Shown here piece after piece: positions 28,952 through 35,323 of a stretch of 64,000 nucleotides of DNA. The DNA is from Rhodospirillaceae bacterium. GTDB lineage: Bacteria > Pseudomonadota > Alphaproteobacteria > UBA8366 > Aestuariispiraceae. A program made the translations under genes and the position numbers. Under the pieces are notes generated by a model that saw only the letters and a list, made by a program, of their open reading frames with translations, was not told the DNA's origin and ran no database searches. How positions within the stretch are numbered: position 1 is the first letter of the stretch; each line of letters begins with the position of its first letter. The stretch is from the NCBI GenBank assembly GCA_002709955.1, contig PAQY01000017.1, positions 62,001 through 126,000 on the forward strand, written 5' to 3'.

Positions 28952-29446
28952 ATGAAAAAAGCTTGGATAATTATCGGCGAGTCCAATAAAGGAAAATCTT
29001 CTTTGATTCGGGGGCTGACAGCAATTCGAGATGGCCGAAAAGAAGGAAATCCAAATTTTGTATTCATCACAAGATGTGACGGATTAACTTTTAGGCTTTA
29101 TCCATTTGTATCTGCCTTGCAAGAAAGCGGAACTGATATCAAAAAACTAGATTCTATATTTGCCAACAAAAACAATAACCCGAAGGACAATATTCAGAAT
29201 ATACTTGTCCCTTTGAGGTATGATTCGGCCAATGGTTGTCCTGATGGTGAAAAGTATGTGGATCATTTGATTCGCAATGATTGGGAAATCACGTCCATCG
29301 TGTCTTTGGGTGAATATGCTCGCAAATGGGTCCAAGAATCGGGTTGCCCATTCACAAGTTATTTCCCAACAAGTAATGAACCGTTAGGGAATATGCCCCC
29401 TAATGAACTCGTGTCACAGGTTCGAAAGAATTTTGGCTGGATGTGA
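28952..29446 (+). CDS. P-loop protein of unknown function, AT-rich
   Basis: A 164-aa protein. GESNKGKSS at residues 9-17 fits the Walker A consensus GxxxxGKS and is preceded by a hydrophobic strand (AWIIIG). No clear Walker B or known domain was recognised. The C-terminal half includes RNDWEITSIVSLGEYARKWV, which could form a second alpha/beta unit; the fold may be a small-molecule kinase or NTPase. The ATG follows AGGGAGG at the right distance. Codon use is plainly AT-richer than the neighbours (many AAA, TTT, ATT codons), consistent with foreign origin inside the acs insertion. Confidence 0.7.
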   Translation: MKKAWIIIGESNKGKSSLIRGLTAIRDGRKEGNPNFVFITRCDGLTFRLYPFVSALQESGTDIKKLDSIFANKNNNPKDNIQNILVPLRYDSANGCPDGEKYVDHLIRNDWEITSIVSLGEYARKWVQESGCPFTSYFPTSNEPLGNMPPNELVSQVRKNFGWM

Positions 29447-29457
29447 TCTAATCATTC

Positions 29458-29565
29458 TTACATGTCGAGTATGATGATGTTTAGTCTTTCATTGAGGCTT
29501 TCTTCAACTGAGGGGTTATTGTATTTATCAAACCACGAACGCGAAGAAATATGTGATACCCTAAT
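29458..29565 (-). pseudogene. Possible gene remnant in the acs insertion
   Basis: The minus strand carries an open frame ending at 29458 that reads SRSWFDKYNNPSVEESLNER and then NIIILDM. It looks protein-like but has no plausible start or ribosome-binding site and an upstream stop. It could be the 3' tail of a deleted gene convergent with the P-loop gene. Weak evidence. Confidence 0.2.
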
Positions 29566-29583
29566 TTACAATTTTGCGACAAA

Positions 29584-29613
29584 TAAGGGCGATACTTGCT
29601 AGCACCGCCCTTA
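29584..29613 (-). terminator. Terminator after the 42-aa gene
   Basis: TAAGGGCG (29584-29591) and CGCCCTTA (29606-29613) form an 8-bp perfect stem. On the minus strand it is followed by TTTGTC and lies about 60 bp downstream of the small gene's stop. Confidence 0.5.
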
Positions 29614-29674
29614 CTGCTGCCATGTGGCAGTTATACTAAGGTTCTGCAAGCTGACGGATTGCCAGCTTGTTGCT

Positions 29675-29803
29675 TCACTTGCCCGTTTTGGGCGCCGGGC
29701 GCGTTTCCGTGACAGTTGTGGCGGGACGGCGTTCTACCGTCTTCTCCGTCACGAACTGCCCGTTCTTGGCATCCCGGTGGATGGTTATGGTTTTTTTTGC
29801 CAT
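29675..29803 (-). CDS. 42-aa basic protein, possible type I toxin
   Basis: Begins MAKKTITIHRDAKNGQFV and ends TETRPAPKTGK. Small alphaproteobacterial proteins of the form MAKK-ITIHRDAKTGQFV are often annotated as hypothetical; I recognise the pattern but no function. GGAGG lies 8 bp before the ATG at 29803, which decides it over two upstream in-frame ATGs (29809, 29818). It has no membrane segment, unlike most type I toxins. The 5' leader, about 155 bases from the promoter at 29966-29994, is crossed by a candidate antisense RNA (29872-29950), the layout described for ptaRNA1 loci. Too short for normal gene finders. Confidence 0.6.
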   Translation of the reverse strand: MAKKTITIHRDAKNGQFVTEKTVERRPATTVTETRPAPKTGK

Positions 29804-29871
29804 ATCCATGTCCTCCATCTTGTGATGCGAACCACCTTGACCTGATGCTATCCTCGTGATTCACTTGGATT

Positions 29872-29950
29872 GTGTAGCTTTGTCCGCAGGTAGTTCGCAA
29901 ATTGCTAGTGCGGAGGCACGAGGCCGGGGTGGCAGCCCCGGCCTTTCTCG
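29872..29950 (+). ncRNA. Candidate antisense RNA (ptaRNA1-like) over the small gene's leader
   Basis: About 75-80 bases on the plus strand, preceded by TTGACC-17-TTCACT (29837-29865) and ending in AGGCCGGGG/CCCCGGCCT (29921-29944) followed by TTCT. It is complementary to the 5' leader of the 42-aa gene. The segment GCTAGTGCGGAGGCACGAGG before the hairpin, the hairpin itself and the position resemble the ptaRNA1 family as I remember it; this was not checked against a model. Confidence 0.4.
29921..29948 (+). terminator. GC-rich hairpin ending the candidate antisense RNA
   Basis: AGGCCGGGG (29921-29929), a 6-base loop and CCCCGGCCT (29936-29944) form a perfect 9-bp stem followed by TTCT on the plus strand. 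CACG/CGTG may extend the base. Confidence 0.55.
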
Positions 29951-29965
29951 TGTCAGTCACATTCG

Positions 29966-29994
29966 ATTCAGCATAGTTATCCACAAGGAGTCAA
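29966..29994 (-). promoter_or_regulatory. Candidate promoter for the 42-aa gene
   Basis: On the minus strand TTGACT (29994-29989), a 17-base spacer and CTGAAT (29971-29966). The spacer contains a TTATCCACA match on the opposite strand, probably fortuitous. Confidence 0.4.
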
Positions 29995-30088
29995 CGGTAT
30001 ATTGTGCCAGTTCTTAGGCACTATGCTATTTATGGTATTGCATTCCTGTGAACAGTTAAATTGAGAATTCTTGCAAGTCCTGACGTTA

Positions 30089-30215
30089 CAAGATCATGCG
30101 CCGTATCCTGCGCAAAATCGCAGAAGACGATTTCTCCAATCTCGGCGACACCTCCACCCTGGCCGATCCCGGCGTCGTCGACAGCCTGATCGACAATCGC
30201 CAGAACCGGAAGTAA
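30089..30215 (+). pseudogene. acs: Displaced 3' end of acs
   Basis: Starts at the Lys codon of SGK-I-M-R-R and runs to TAA at 30213-30215, giving 42 codons identical in protein sequence to the end of acs but with six synonymous base changes including the stop (TAA against TGA). It has no start or ribosome-binding site. It is best read as the former 3' end of the host acs gene cut off by the insertion. Confidence 0.85.
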
Positions 30216-30254
30216 GCACATTTGGATGCGCCGCACATGTGGCGAAACTGAAAG
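30089..30254 (+). repeat. acs 3' end, right copy of 166-bp direct repeat
   Basis: Partner of 28644-28809. The 3' untranslated 39 bp also align without indels (ATGCGCCGC and GTGGCG shared), so both copies derive from orthologous acs loci rather than from a retro-copy of the coding region. Confidence 0.9.
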
Positions 30255-30282
30255 GGCGGCCCAGATCGGTGCCGCCCTTTTT
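30254..30282 (+). terminator. Original acs terminator
   Basis: GGGCGGC (30254-30260) and GCCGCCC (30271-30277) form a perfect stem around a 10-base loop, followed by TTTTT. It follows the displaced acs end by 38 bp. Confidence 0.8.
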
Positions 30283-30358
30283 GTCCGGGTGACTGGTGAG
30301 GAAGGGGTCGCCCTCACGCGGTTCTCATGGAATCGGCTGCCCCGTTTGTTCAGTCACG
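30269..30358 (+). repeat. 90-bp structured repeat, copy 1 (partner at 33175-33264)
   Basis: Aligns without gaps to 33175-33264 with 14 mismatches (about 84%). GTGACTG (30289-30295) pairs with CAGTCAC (30351-30357); inside, GTGAGG (30296-30301) pairs with CCTCAC (30312-30317). Both stems are kept in copy 2 while the loop between the inner arms has changed, as expected for a folded element. The remainder of the gap to 30510 shows nothing else recognisable. Confidence 0.7.
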
Positions 30359-30510
30359 GCTCAGTCATACCGAGAAATCTTTCATTCCTCCATTGAACGC
30401 GCGCCATAGCGTGCGGAGATATCGCCCAATTTGCGATTGATTTTGGGCTTTCTGACCCCATCTCAGAAACGGAGATTTTTGGGAAAATTATCAGGAAGAC
30501 GTGCGGACTT

Positions 30511-31281
30511 ATGGATATCAATAAATTGGTGGAAAGTTTTCTGGGATCGGGCGCATCCAATACGCCATCGACGGGTCAGCAGGCGGGTCAACAGGCGGGT
30601 CGACAGGCGGGGCAGCCGGTGGGTCAGCAGATGAGCCAGCAGATTGGCGGGGCATTGAAAAGCTTTCCAGGCGGGCTGGCGGGTGGTGCAGCAGCGGGCG
30701 GGCTGGTCGCCCTGATGCTGGGCAGCAAAAAGGCCCGCAAGGTCGGTGGCACGGTTCTGACCTATGGTGGCATGGCGGTTGTCGGTGGCCTGGCTTTCAA
30801 GGCCTGGCAGAATTATAAGGCCAATCAGTCCAACAGGCCGGCTGATATGCATGATATCCCGGCCCCCCCTTCGGACAGCGGCTTTGATCCCGCCAACAGC
30901 AGGGATGCACAGGGGAATGACATGCGTCTGGCCTTGATCCAGGCGATGATCAGTGCCGCCAAGGCCGACCAACATATTGACGCTGTTGAGAACAGCCGCA
31001 TCCGTGAACAGATCGATGCCGCAGCCCTGGGCACGGATGAAAAGAGCTTCCTGTTCGATCAGTTGGGTCAAGACAGTGACCCCATCGCCATCGCGCGACT
31101 GGCCCAGGATGAGCCACAGGCGGCGGAATTGTATCTGGCCTCTGCCCTTGCCATTGACATCGATACGCCGGAGGAAAGCCGCTATATGGAACGCCTGGGC
31201 GATGCCCTGCGCCTGCCCGGCCCGCTGATCAAGCAATTGCAAGACCATGCGGTGGCGGCCAGGGATGCGGGCATGTCCTGA
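30511..31281 (+). CDS. DUF533 (YebE/TerB-like) protein with Gln-rich repeats
   Basis: A 256-aa protein. Residues 22-45 are six four-residue repeats (GQQA, GQQA, GRQA, GQPV, GQQM, SQQI). A Gly/Ala-rich hydrophobic stretch follows (about 55-95; GGAAAGGLVALMLGSKKARK, GGMAVVGGLAFKAWQNYK). The C-terminal half (about 130-250) is a TerB-like helical domain: ALIQAMISAAKADQHIDAVE and ALAIDIDTPEESRYMERLGD. DUF533 proteins such as E. coli YebE are inner-membrane-associated and of unknown role. Single gene with its own promoter region. Confidence 0.88.
   Translation: MDINKLVESFLGSGASNTPSTGQQAGQQAGRQAGQPVGQQMSQQIGGALKSFPGGLAGGAAAGGLVALMLGSKKARKVGGTVLTYGGMAVVGGLAFKAWQNYKANQSNRPADMHDIPAPPSDSGFDPANSRDAQGNDMRLALIQAMISAAKADQHIDAVENSRIREQIDAAALGTDEKSFLFDQLGQDSDPIAIARLAQDEPQAAELYLASALAIDIDTPEESRYMERLGDALRLPGPLIKQLQDHAVAARDAGMS
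30574..30645 (+). repeat. Six 12-bp coding repeats
   Basis: Units of the form GGTCAGCAGGCG repeat in frame within the DUF533 gene, encoding GQQA-type tetrapeptides. The first three units are nearly identical; the last three are diverged. Confidence 0.85.
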
Positions 31282-31319
31282 CCCGGTGTCAGGTACATTT
31301 TCTGACAGGGTGACCCGCG

Positions 31320-32102
31320 TTACACATGCCCATAGAAATCACGATGGACGGCAATGGAATAGGCATAGTCCAGCAATGTTGACCAACTGAATACCGGCAT
31401 GTTGATCTCTCTTTGAATCGCGCGGGCAAAGGGTTGAAAGCCTGTACATTCCAGAACCATTGCCCCCATGGAGGAATGGCTGGCGGCGAAGTTCTTTGCG
31501 ACGGCAACAATGTCCTGTTCGGCCTTCTGATATTCTGCTGTCGGTGTTTCCGGCCGCAGGTCTTTCGTCCACAGACTGTCAAATTGTGGGCATTTGCCAT
31601 CATCCTTCGCGCCATGAACGACATAATTCGACTGAAGGCGAATTCCGACTGACGTTAAGTGCCGATCCTGTAAATGGTCCCCTTCGGCGACCAGAAGTCC
31701 GACCACCTTGTTTGCGCCAATCAATGTCTGAGCCAGGGGTACCTGTAACAGGCTGGATGCAAAGACCGGCACGGATACCGCATTGGCAATTTCTTGCTGG
31801 AACCAGGCGAAATATCCGCATTCTGCCGCAATAGCGCGACAGCCCATGCGTTCCAGCTTTCGCGCGGCGGCCAGGACCGGCGCTAACAGGTCGCCCTTAT
31901 GCTCACCCCGGACCAGCTTCTTGATATCGACCCCTTCGGCGATTTCATATTGGATTGGATAGCCATGGGCGCTGGCATTGCGGACATCGCCCGGAAATCC
32001 AGGATAGACATCATCCAGAATGATAATCCCCAGCCCCATGCCATAACAGCTGTGGTTTCTGCGGGCATAGATTTTAGTGAGGGCGGGGTCGTGGGACGGC
32101 AT
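31320..32102 (-). CDS. Aspartate/glutamate racemase family protein
   Basis: A 260-aa protein of the Asp/Glu/hydantoin racemase superfamily. The two catalytic cysteines fit AIAAECGYFAWFQ and MVLECTGFQPFARAI. YGMGLGIIILDDVYPGFPGD and NVPVFSWSTLLDYA-like text (here NMPVFSWSTLLDYAYSIAV) are typical of the subgroup found beside LysR regulators. Relatives racemise amino acids or isomerise maleate, but the substrate here is unknown. It is divergent from the LysR gene, which probably controls it. Confidence 0.85.
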   Translation of the reverse strand: MPSHDPALTKIYARRNHSCYGMGLGIIILDDVYPGFPGDVRNASAHGYPIQYEIAEGVDIKKLVRGEHKGDLLAPVLAAARKLERMGCRAIAAECGYFAWFQQEIANAVSVPVFASSLLQVPLAQTLIGANKVVGLLVAEGDHLQDRHLTSVGIRLQSNYVVHGAKDDGKCPQFDSLWTKDLRPETPTAEYQKAEQDIVAVAKNFAASHSSMGAMVLECTGFQPFARAIQREINMPVFSWSTLLDYAYSIAVHRDFYGHV

Positions 32103-32188
32103 TCTTGGTTCCTTTCGTTCTTGCGGGGTTTCTTATTAATCCATTATATAATTATCGAAAAATAACGTTTTGTTATGGCGGATGAAGA

Positions 32189-33121
32189 TTGCTTATAGAT
32201 GGGTCAAGGCGCGAAGAAATTTCTGTACGGCGGGTGCGCAGCCTGTTGGCCGTAGCAGAATTCCGCTCATTTTCTGTGGCTGCGAAGGCGCTTGGCTTGA
32301 CCCAACCGGCCATTTCGCAACATGTCCAACAATTGGAAGCGCAGCTTGAAACGACATTGATGGTGCGCGACACGCAAGGGCTGCGGCTTTCATCTGGCGG
32401 GGCGGCGTTGCTGCCCGCCTTTCGACGATTGTTATCCAGCAATGGGGCGATACTGGACCAGTTGGCCTCCCTGGGTCAGGGGACAGAACAAATCCTGCGT
32501 ATCGCCAGCCCCGCGTCCTTTGCGGCACTATTCGTTGCACCGACATTTCAGGCGATGCGGGTCAGGTTCCCCAAGCACATCCTGGACATTTCTGAAATCG
32601 ATAATGAGGAGAGCCTGGACCTGGTGCGACAGGGCGATATCGACTTTGCGATCACCAGCGTTTTCATTGCTTCGCCGGGTTTAAAGTTTGAGGCACTGCA
32701 TCAGGATTCCGCCTGTGTCGTCATGTCGGAAGAAAACCCGCTGGCGACCAATGTCGATTTGACCGATGAAGAAATACTGGCGCAACCGATGATCCGCTTT
32801 CCCTCTGGCACCACGTCGCATGACTGGCTTACGGTCCTTGCACAGCGAAGTGGTGTGGAGCCCAACACAATTGCTGAAGTGCGGCAATTGGTGACCGGGT
32901 TTCAGATGATACGGCAGAATCTGGGCGTGGCGGTGGTGCCTGAGGGTGCCGCACAGGCCTGTAATCTTCCCGGTATTGTCGCAATCCCGCTCAGAGATCG
33001 CACATTCGTCCGGACGCTTGGCAGTGTCACAAGCGAAATTCAGCACCCGACAGAATTCCAGAATGCGTTGCTGATAGGCTTGCGGAGCCGAACACGGATT
33101 TTTTCCAGTAGCCAGACATAA
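32189..33121 (+). CDS. LysR-family transcriptional regulator
   Basis: A 310-aa LTTR. The winged HTH is in the first 75 residues (VRSLLAVAEFRSFSVAAKAL, LTQPAISQHVQQLEAQL) and the periplasmic-binding-like effector domain fills about 100-300. The start is the TTG at 32189, preceded by GGATGAAG; a GTG about 15 codons later would cut into helix 1. The 86-bp gap to the divergent racemase gene is AT-rich and contains ATTATATAAT and TTATCGAAAAATAA, plausible LTTR half sites. Confidence 0.9.
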   Translation: MLIDGSRREEISVRRVRSLLAVAEFRSFSVAAKALGLTQPAISQHVQQLEAQLETTLMVRDTQGLRLSSGGAALLPAFRRLLSSNGAILDQLASLGQGTEQILRIASPASFAALFVAPTFQAMRVRFPKHILDISEIDNEESLDLVRQGDIDFAITSVFIASPGLKFEALHQDSACVVMSEENPLATNVDLTDEEILAQPMIRFPSGTTSHDWLTVLAQRSGVEPNTIAEVRQLVTGFQMIRQNLGVAVVPEGAAQACNLPGIVAIPLRDRTFVRTLGSVTSEIQHPTEFQNALLIGLRSRTRIFSSSQT

Positions 33122-33174
33122 TCGGTTCGTATTGCGCCGTGATCGAAGCGACCCTGAAACGACGACACAGATGA

Positions 33175-33264
33175 GTGCCGCCCCTTATGTCGAGGTGACT
33201 GGTGAGGAGGGAAACGCCCTCACGCGGTTCTCATGGATCCGACTGTCCCATTTGCTCAGTCACG
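33175..33264 (+). repeat. 90-bp structured repeat, copy 2 (partner at 30269-30358)
   Basis: Keeps GTGACTG/CAGTCAC (33195-33201 with 33257-33263) and the inner GTGAGG/CCTCAC stem. It lies just after the LysR gene, as copy 1 lies after acs. The rest of the gap 33122-33384 holds only the promoter region of the toxin pair. Confidence 0.7.
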
Positions 33265-33384
33265 TCCTGTAAATAACCTGCATCTCAAAATGGCTCAATT
33301 AAATTGGGTTCCCTCCATGTGTGAGACCCCCCGATTGCAATTTTACTCGTTTAGAATTATGTTTACGGGAAATGGAGAAAACGA

Positions 33385-33576
33385 ATGACAGCCCATACTG
33401 CAAAGTTTGAAAAGCGCTTGTCCAAAGGCCCATTGAAGGCCGAGGCTGATGGTCGGGGTGCCACGGCGAAATGGAAAGAACTCAGTGCGGAGGAGAGCGC
33501 GCGTCTGGAATATGACATGGATGCGTTGCTGAAAGAGTCCTGGACCCAGGAGGTCATGGAAGGACTTGCCAGGTGA
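33385..33576 (+). CDS. Putative antitoxin upstream of a Doc-type toxin
   Basis: A 63-aa charged, mostly helical protein, MTAHTAKFEKRLSKGPLKAE at the N-terminus. It does not look like Phd or the VbhA-type antitoxins: no clear [S/T]xxxE[G/N] inhibitory motif is present (the nearest, TQEVMEG, is one residue too long). It is called an antitoxin from size, charge and overlap with the Fic/Doc gene: its TGA (33574-33576) overlaps the GTG start of that gene. A TGGAGA ribosome-binding site precedes it. Confidence 0.55.
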   Translation: MTAHTAKFEKRLSKGPLKAEADGRGATAKWKELSAEESARLEYDMDALLKESWTQEVMEGLAR

Positions 33577-33968
33577 TTCTGCTGCCAGCAGCAGATACCC
33601 TTGAAAAAACGATTCAGAAAGGACTTGCGCTAATGGGCCAGTCCTTTCATTTGCGTATCGATGATTCTTTTGAAACAGCGCTGGCCCGCGGTCAAAACAT
33701 AATAGAATATGAAGATGTAACGGATACATTGGAGGTTGCCGTCGCAGTCGGCTATTCAATTTTTGCCAATCAGCACCCTTTGATTGATGGCAACAAGCGC
33801 GCAGGGTTCTTGGCCATTATGATGATTCTGCAGGCGAACAACTTGACGATTGATCGGCGTGCCCTGTCGCCGGAAAGCGCAATCGCAGTGATTGAACAAG
33901 CTGCTGCCAAAACGCTCAGTGAAGCAGAACTGACAGAGGCCTTGCGGCCCTACATTATTTCCACCTAA
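33573..33968 (+). CDS. Doc-type (Fic fold) toxin
   Basis: A 131-aa death-on-curing family protein. The Fic core motif is HPLIDGNKRAGF from His68, preceded by the flap-like DSFETALARGQNIIEYEDV and followed by LQANNLTI. The family's motif is HxFx[D/N][A/G]NKR; Leu replaces the aromatic Phe. Doc of phage P1 phosphorylates EF-Tu; relatives AMPylate. The start is a GTG overlapping the upstream stop, so expression is coupled to the putative antitoxin. A type II toxin-antitoxin pair is the simplest reading. Confidence 0.75.
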   Translation: MILLPAADTLEKTIQKGLALMGQSFHLRIDDSFETALARGQNIIEYEDVTDTLEVAVAVGYSIFANQHPLIDGNKRAGFLAIMMILQANNLTIDRRALSPESAIAVIEQAAAKTLSEAELTEALRPYIIST

Positions 33969-34099
33969 CGCCAGCGGAGAGCAGCTAGAATGTTGCCAAT
34001 TTCAGGTGTGGAGGCATGTCCAATCTGAGGACGACAAGCTTACCCTTTACGCTGAGCTCATCTACCTGGTGAACGGACGCATATGGCTCAAGACCTGTA

Positions 34100-34627
34100 T
34101 CAGATATCCTTATACATATAGGTCGTGGCATCCATTCGGTCGCAGTCTGTGGCGCGGCAGAAATTGGGGATGGTGCCAGCGATTTTGTAGCCCAGGCTGA
34201 GATATAGCGGTTCTGCGGCATCCCCGGTGCGGGTGTCCAGGGTAATCAGGCTGCGTCCCAATCGGGTGGCGTGGCTTTCCAGATCGGTCATCAGGCGGCG
34301 CGCGATGCCGCGTTTCCGGAATTCCGGATGGACCAATAGTTTAGAAATTTCGCACCGATGAACCTGGTTCGGGGGCATGTCCAACAACAGTTGCCCCGTC
34401 CCGACAATCCGCCCGTGTGTTTCGGCGATCAGCAACAGCCGCCCCCCGGAACGGATGATGGGGAACATTTTATGCTGCCAGAACAGGCGGCTATCTGTCA
34501 TGGAGAAGGGCAGGATGAAATTGACGCTGCCCCCTGCCTGAACGGTTGCATGCAGAACGTCCGCCAGGCCATCCAGGCAGGCGTCCAGATCCTTGTTTGT
34601 GATGGTGGCAATGGTGATGGGGGTCAT
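34100..34627 (-). CDS. GNAT-family N-acetyltransferase
   Basis: A 175-aa GNAT protein. The acetyl-CoA pyrophosphate loop is in HPEFRKRGIARRLM, after strand ISKLLV; the C-terminal LDTRTGDAAEPLYLSLGYK is the usual beta-bulge region. The ATG at 34627 (MTPITI) follows TGAGGA, the stop region of the XRE-cupin gene, only 7 bp away, so the pair is an operon. Acceptor substrate unknown. Confidence 0.88.
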   Translation of the reverse strand: MTPITIATITNKDLDACLDGLADVLHATVQAGGSVNFILPFSMTDSRLFWQHKMFPIIRSGGRLLLIAETHGRIVGTGQLLLDMPPNQVHRCEISKLLVHPEFRKRGIARRLMTDLESHATRLGRSLITLDTRTGDAAEPLYLSLGYKIAGTIPNFCRATDCDRMDATTYMYKDI

Positions 34628-34634
34628 CGTGTCC

Positions 34635-35186
34635 TCACAACAGCACAAGCAGATAAGTCGCACCCGTATCTGTGGGTGTTTTGAAGCGGCTGGCACCAAA
34701 CAGGTGATAGCGCAGGCAATCCCCAGGCATCAGATGATACTGATCCGCATCAATCCAGATATCCAAAGCACCTTTTTGCAGTATAAGATGATGTTCCTGC
34801 CCTGGAACGGACGGGGCGGCATAGGTGATTTCCATATCCGCGCGCAAAGTGCATTCCACTATTTCAGCCCTAAGCGGGAGGATAGCGGGAGAGATCACGC
34901 GCCGCTGATAGCCGATCATCTCCTCTGTCCAGACCGGTTGGTCCCCCTGGCGGCACAGGGGCGTGAAGGCCACTTCAACCTGTGCAAGAAGGCGTGATAG
35001 GGGTAAGGCAAAGGCCGTGCACAGCTTGCCCAGAACTTCTGCTGTTGGGCTGACCTCTGCATTTTCGACCCGCGACAGGCTGGCGCGGCTGACACCGGAC
35101 CGGATCGCCAGGTGATCCAGGGACCATTCCCGCTCAAGACGCAGTTTCTTTAAATGATCTGCCAACCGGTTGGCGAGAGGAGTCAT
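34635..35186 (-). CDS. XRE-family regulator with cupin sensor domain
   Basis: A 183-aa protein: HTH_3 at about 8-65 (WSLDHLAIRSGVSRASLSRV) and a cupin barrel at about 105-180 (PSVPGQEHHLILQKGALDIW, YHLMPGDCLRYHLFGA). This two-domain type usually controls small metabolic operons and binds a small ligand in the cupin. It precedes the GNAT gene by 7 bp. Direct repeats at 35198-35228 next to the start are a likely autoregulatory site. Confidence 0.9.
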   Translation of the reverse strand: MTPLANRLADHLKKLRLEREWSLDHLAIRSGVSRASLSRVENAEVSPTAEVLGKLCTAFALPLSRLLAQVEVAFTPLCRQGDQPVWTEEMIGYQRRVISPAILPLRAEIVECTLRADMEITYAAPSVPGQEHHLILQKGALDIWIDADQYHLMPGDCLRYHLFGASRFKTPTDTGATYLLVLL

Positions 35187-35197
35187 TCTGTATTTTC

Positions 35198-35228
35198 CAT
35201 AAATGAGAAATTATTTCATAAAAGAGAA
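35198..35228 (-). promoter_or_regulatory. Direct repeats, possible XRE-cupin operator
   Basis: CATAAATGAGAA (35198-35209) and CATAAAAGAGAA (35217-35228) are 11/12 identical, with starts 19 bp apart, placed 12 bp upstream of the regulator's start codon and within AT-rich DNA. Confidence 0.35.
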
Positions 35229-35323
35229 TTCTATAATTTGGCGCATCTGTACAGTATGAAATTGAGCCAACAGGCATCGGAATTTGCGGTCTGTCGGAAT
35301 CGCGATATATTCAGGTTCAATTA

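Noticed and set aside
29977..29985. Perfect DnaA-box 9-mer TTATCCACA in the acs insertion, a possible replication origin
   Set aside because: It is a single box; the same 9-mer occurs at 54423-54431 on the other strand at a gene start. Two hits in 64 kb are not far from chance, and no iterons or replication gene are present.
30071..30292. 73-codon plus-strand frame across the displaced acs end
   Set aside because: It reads the duplicated acs fragment in the wrong frame; the correct frame is the 42-codon acs end.
33969..34221. Overlapping short frames on both strands between the Doc toxin and the GNAT gene
   Set aside because: Each looks faintly protein-like but neither has a good start or known motif; they partly overlap the 3' end of the GNAT gene.
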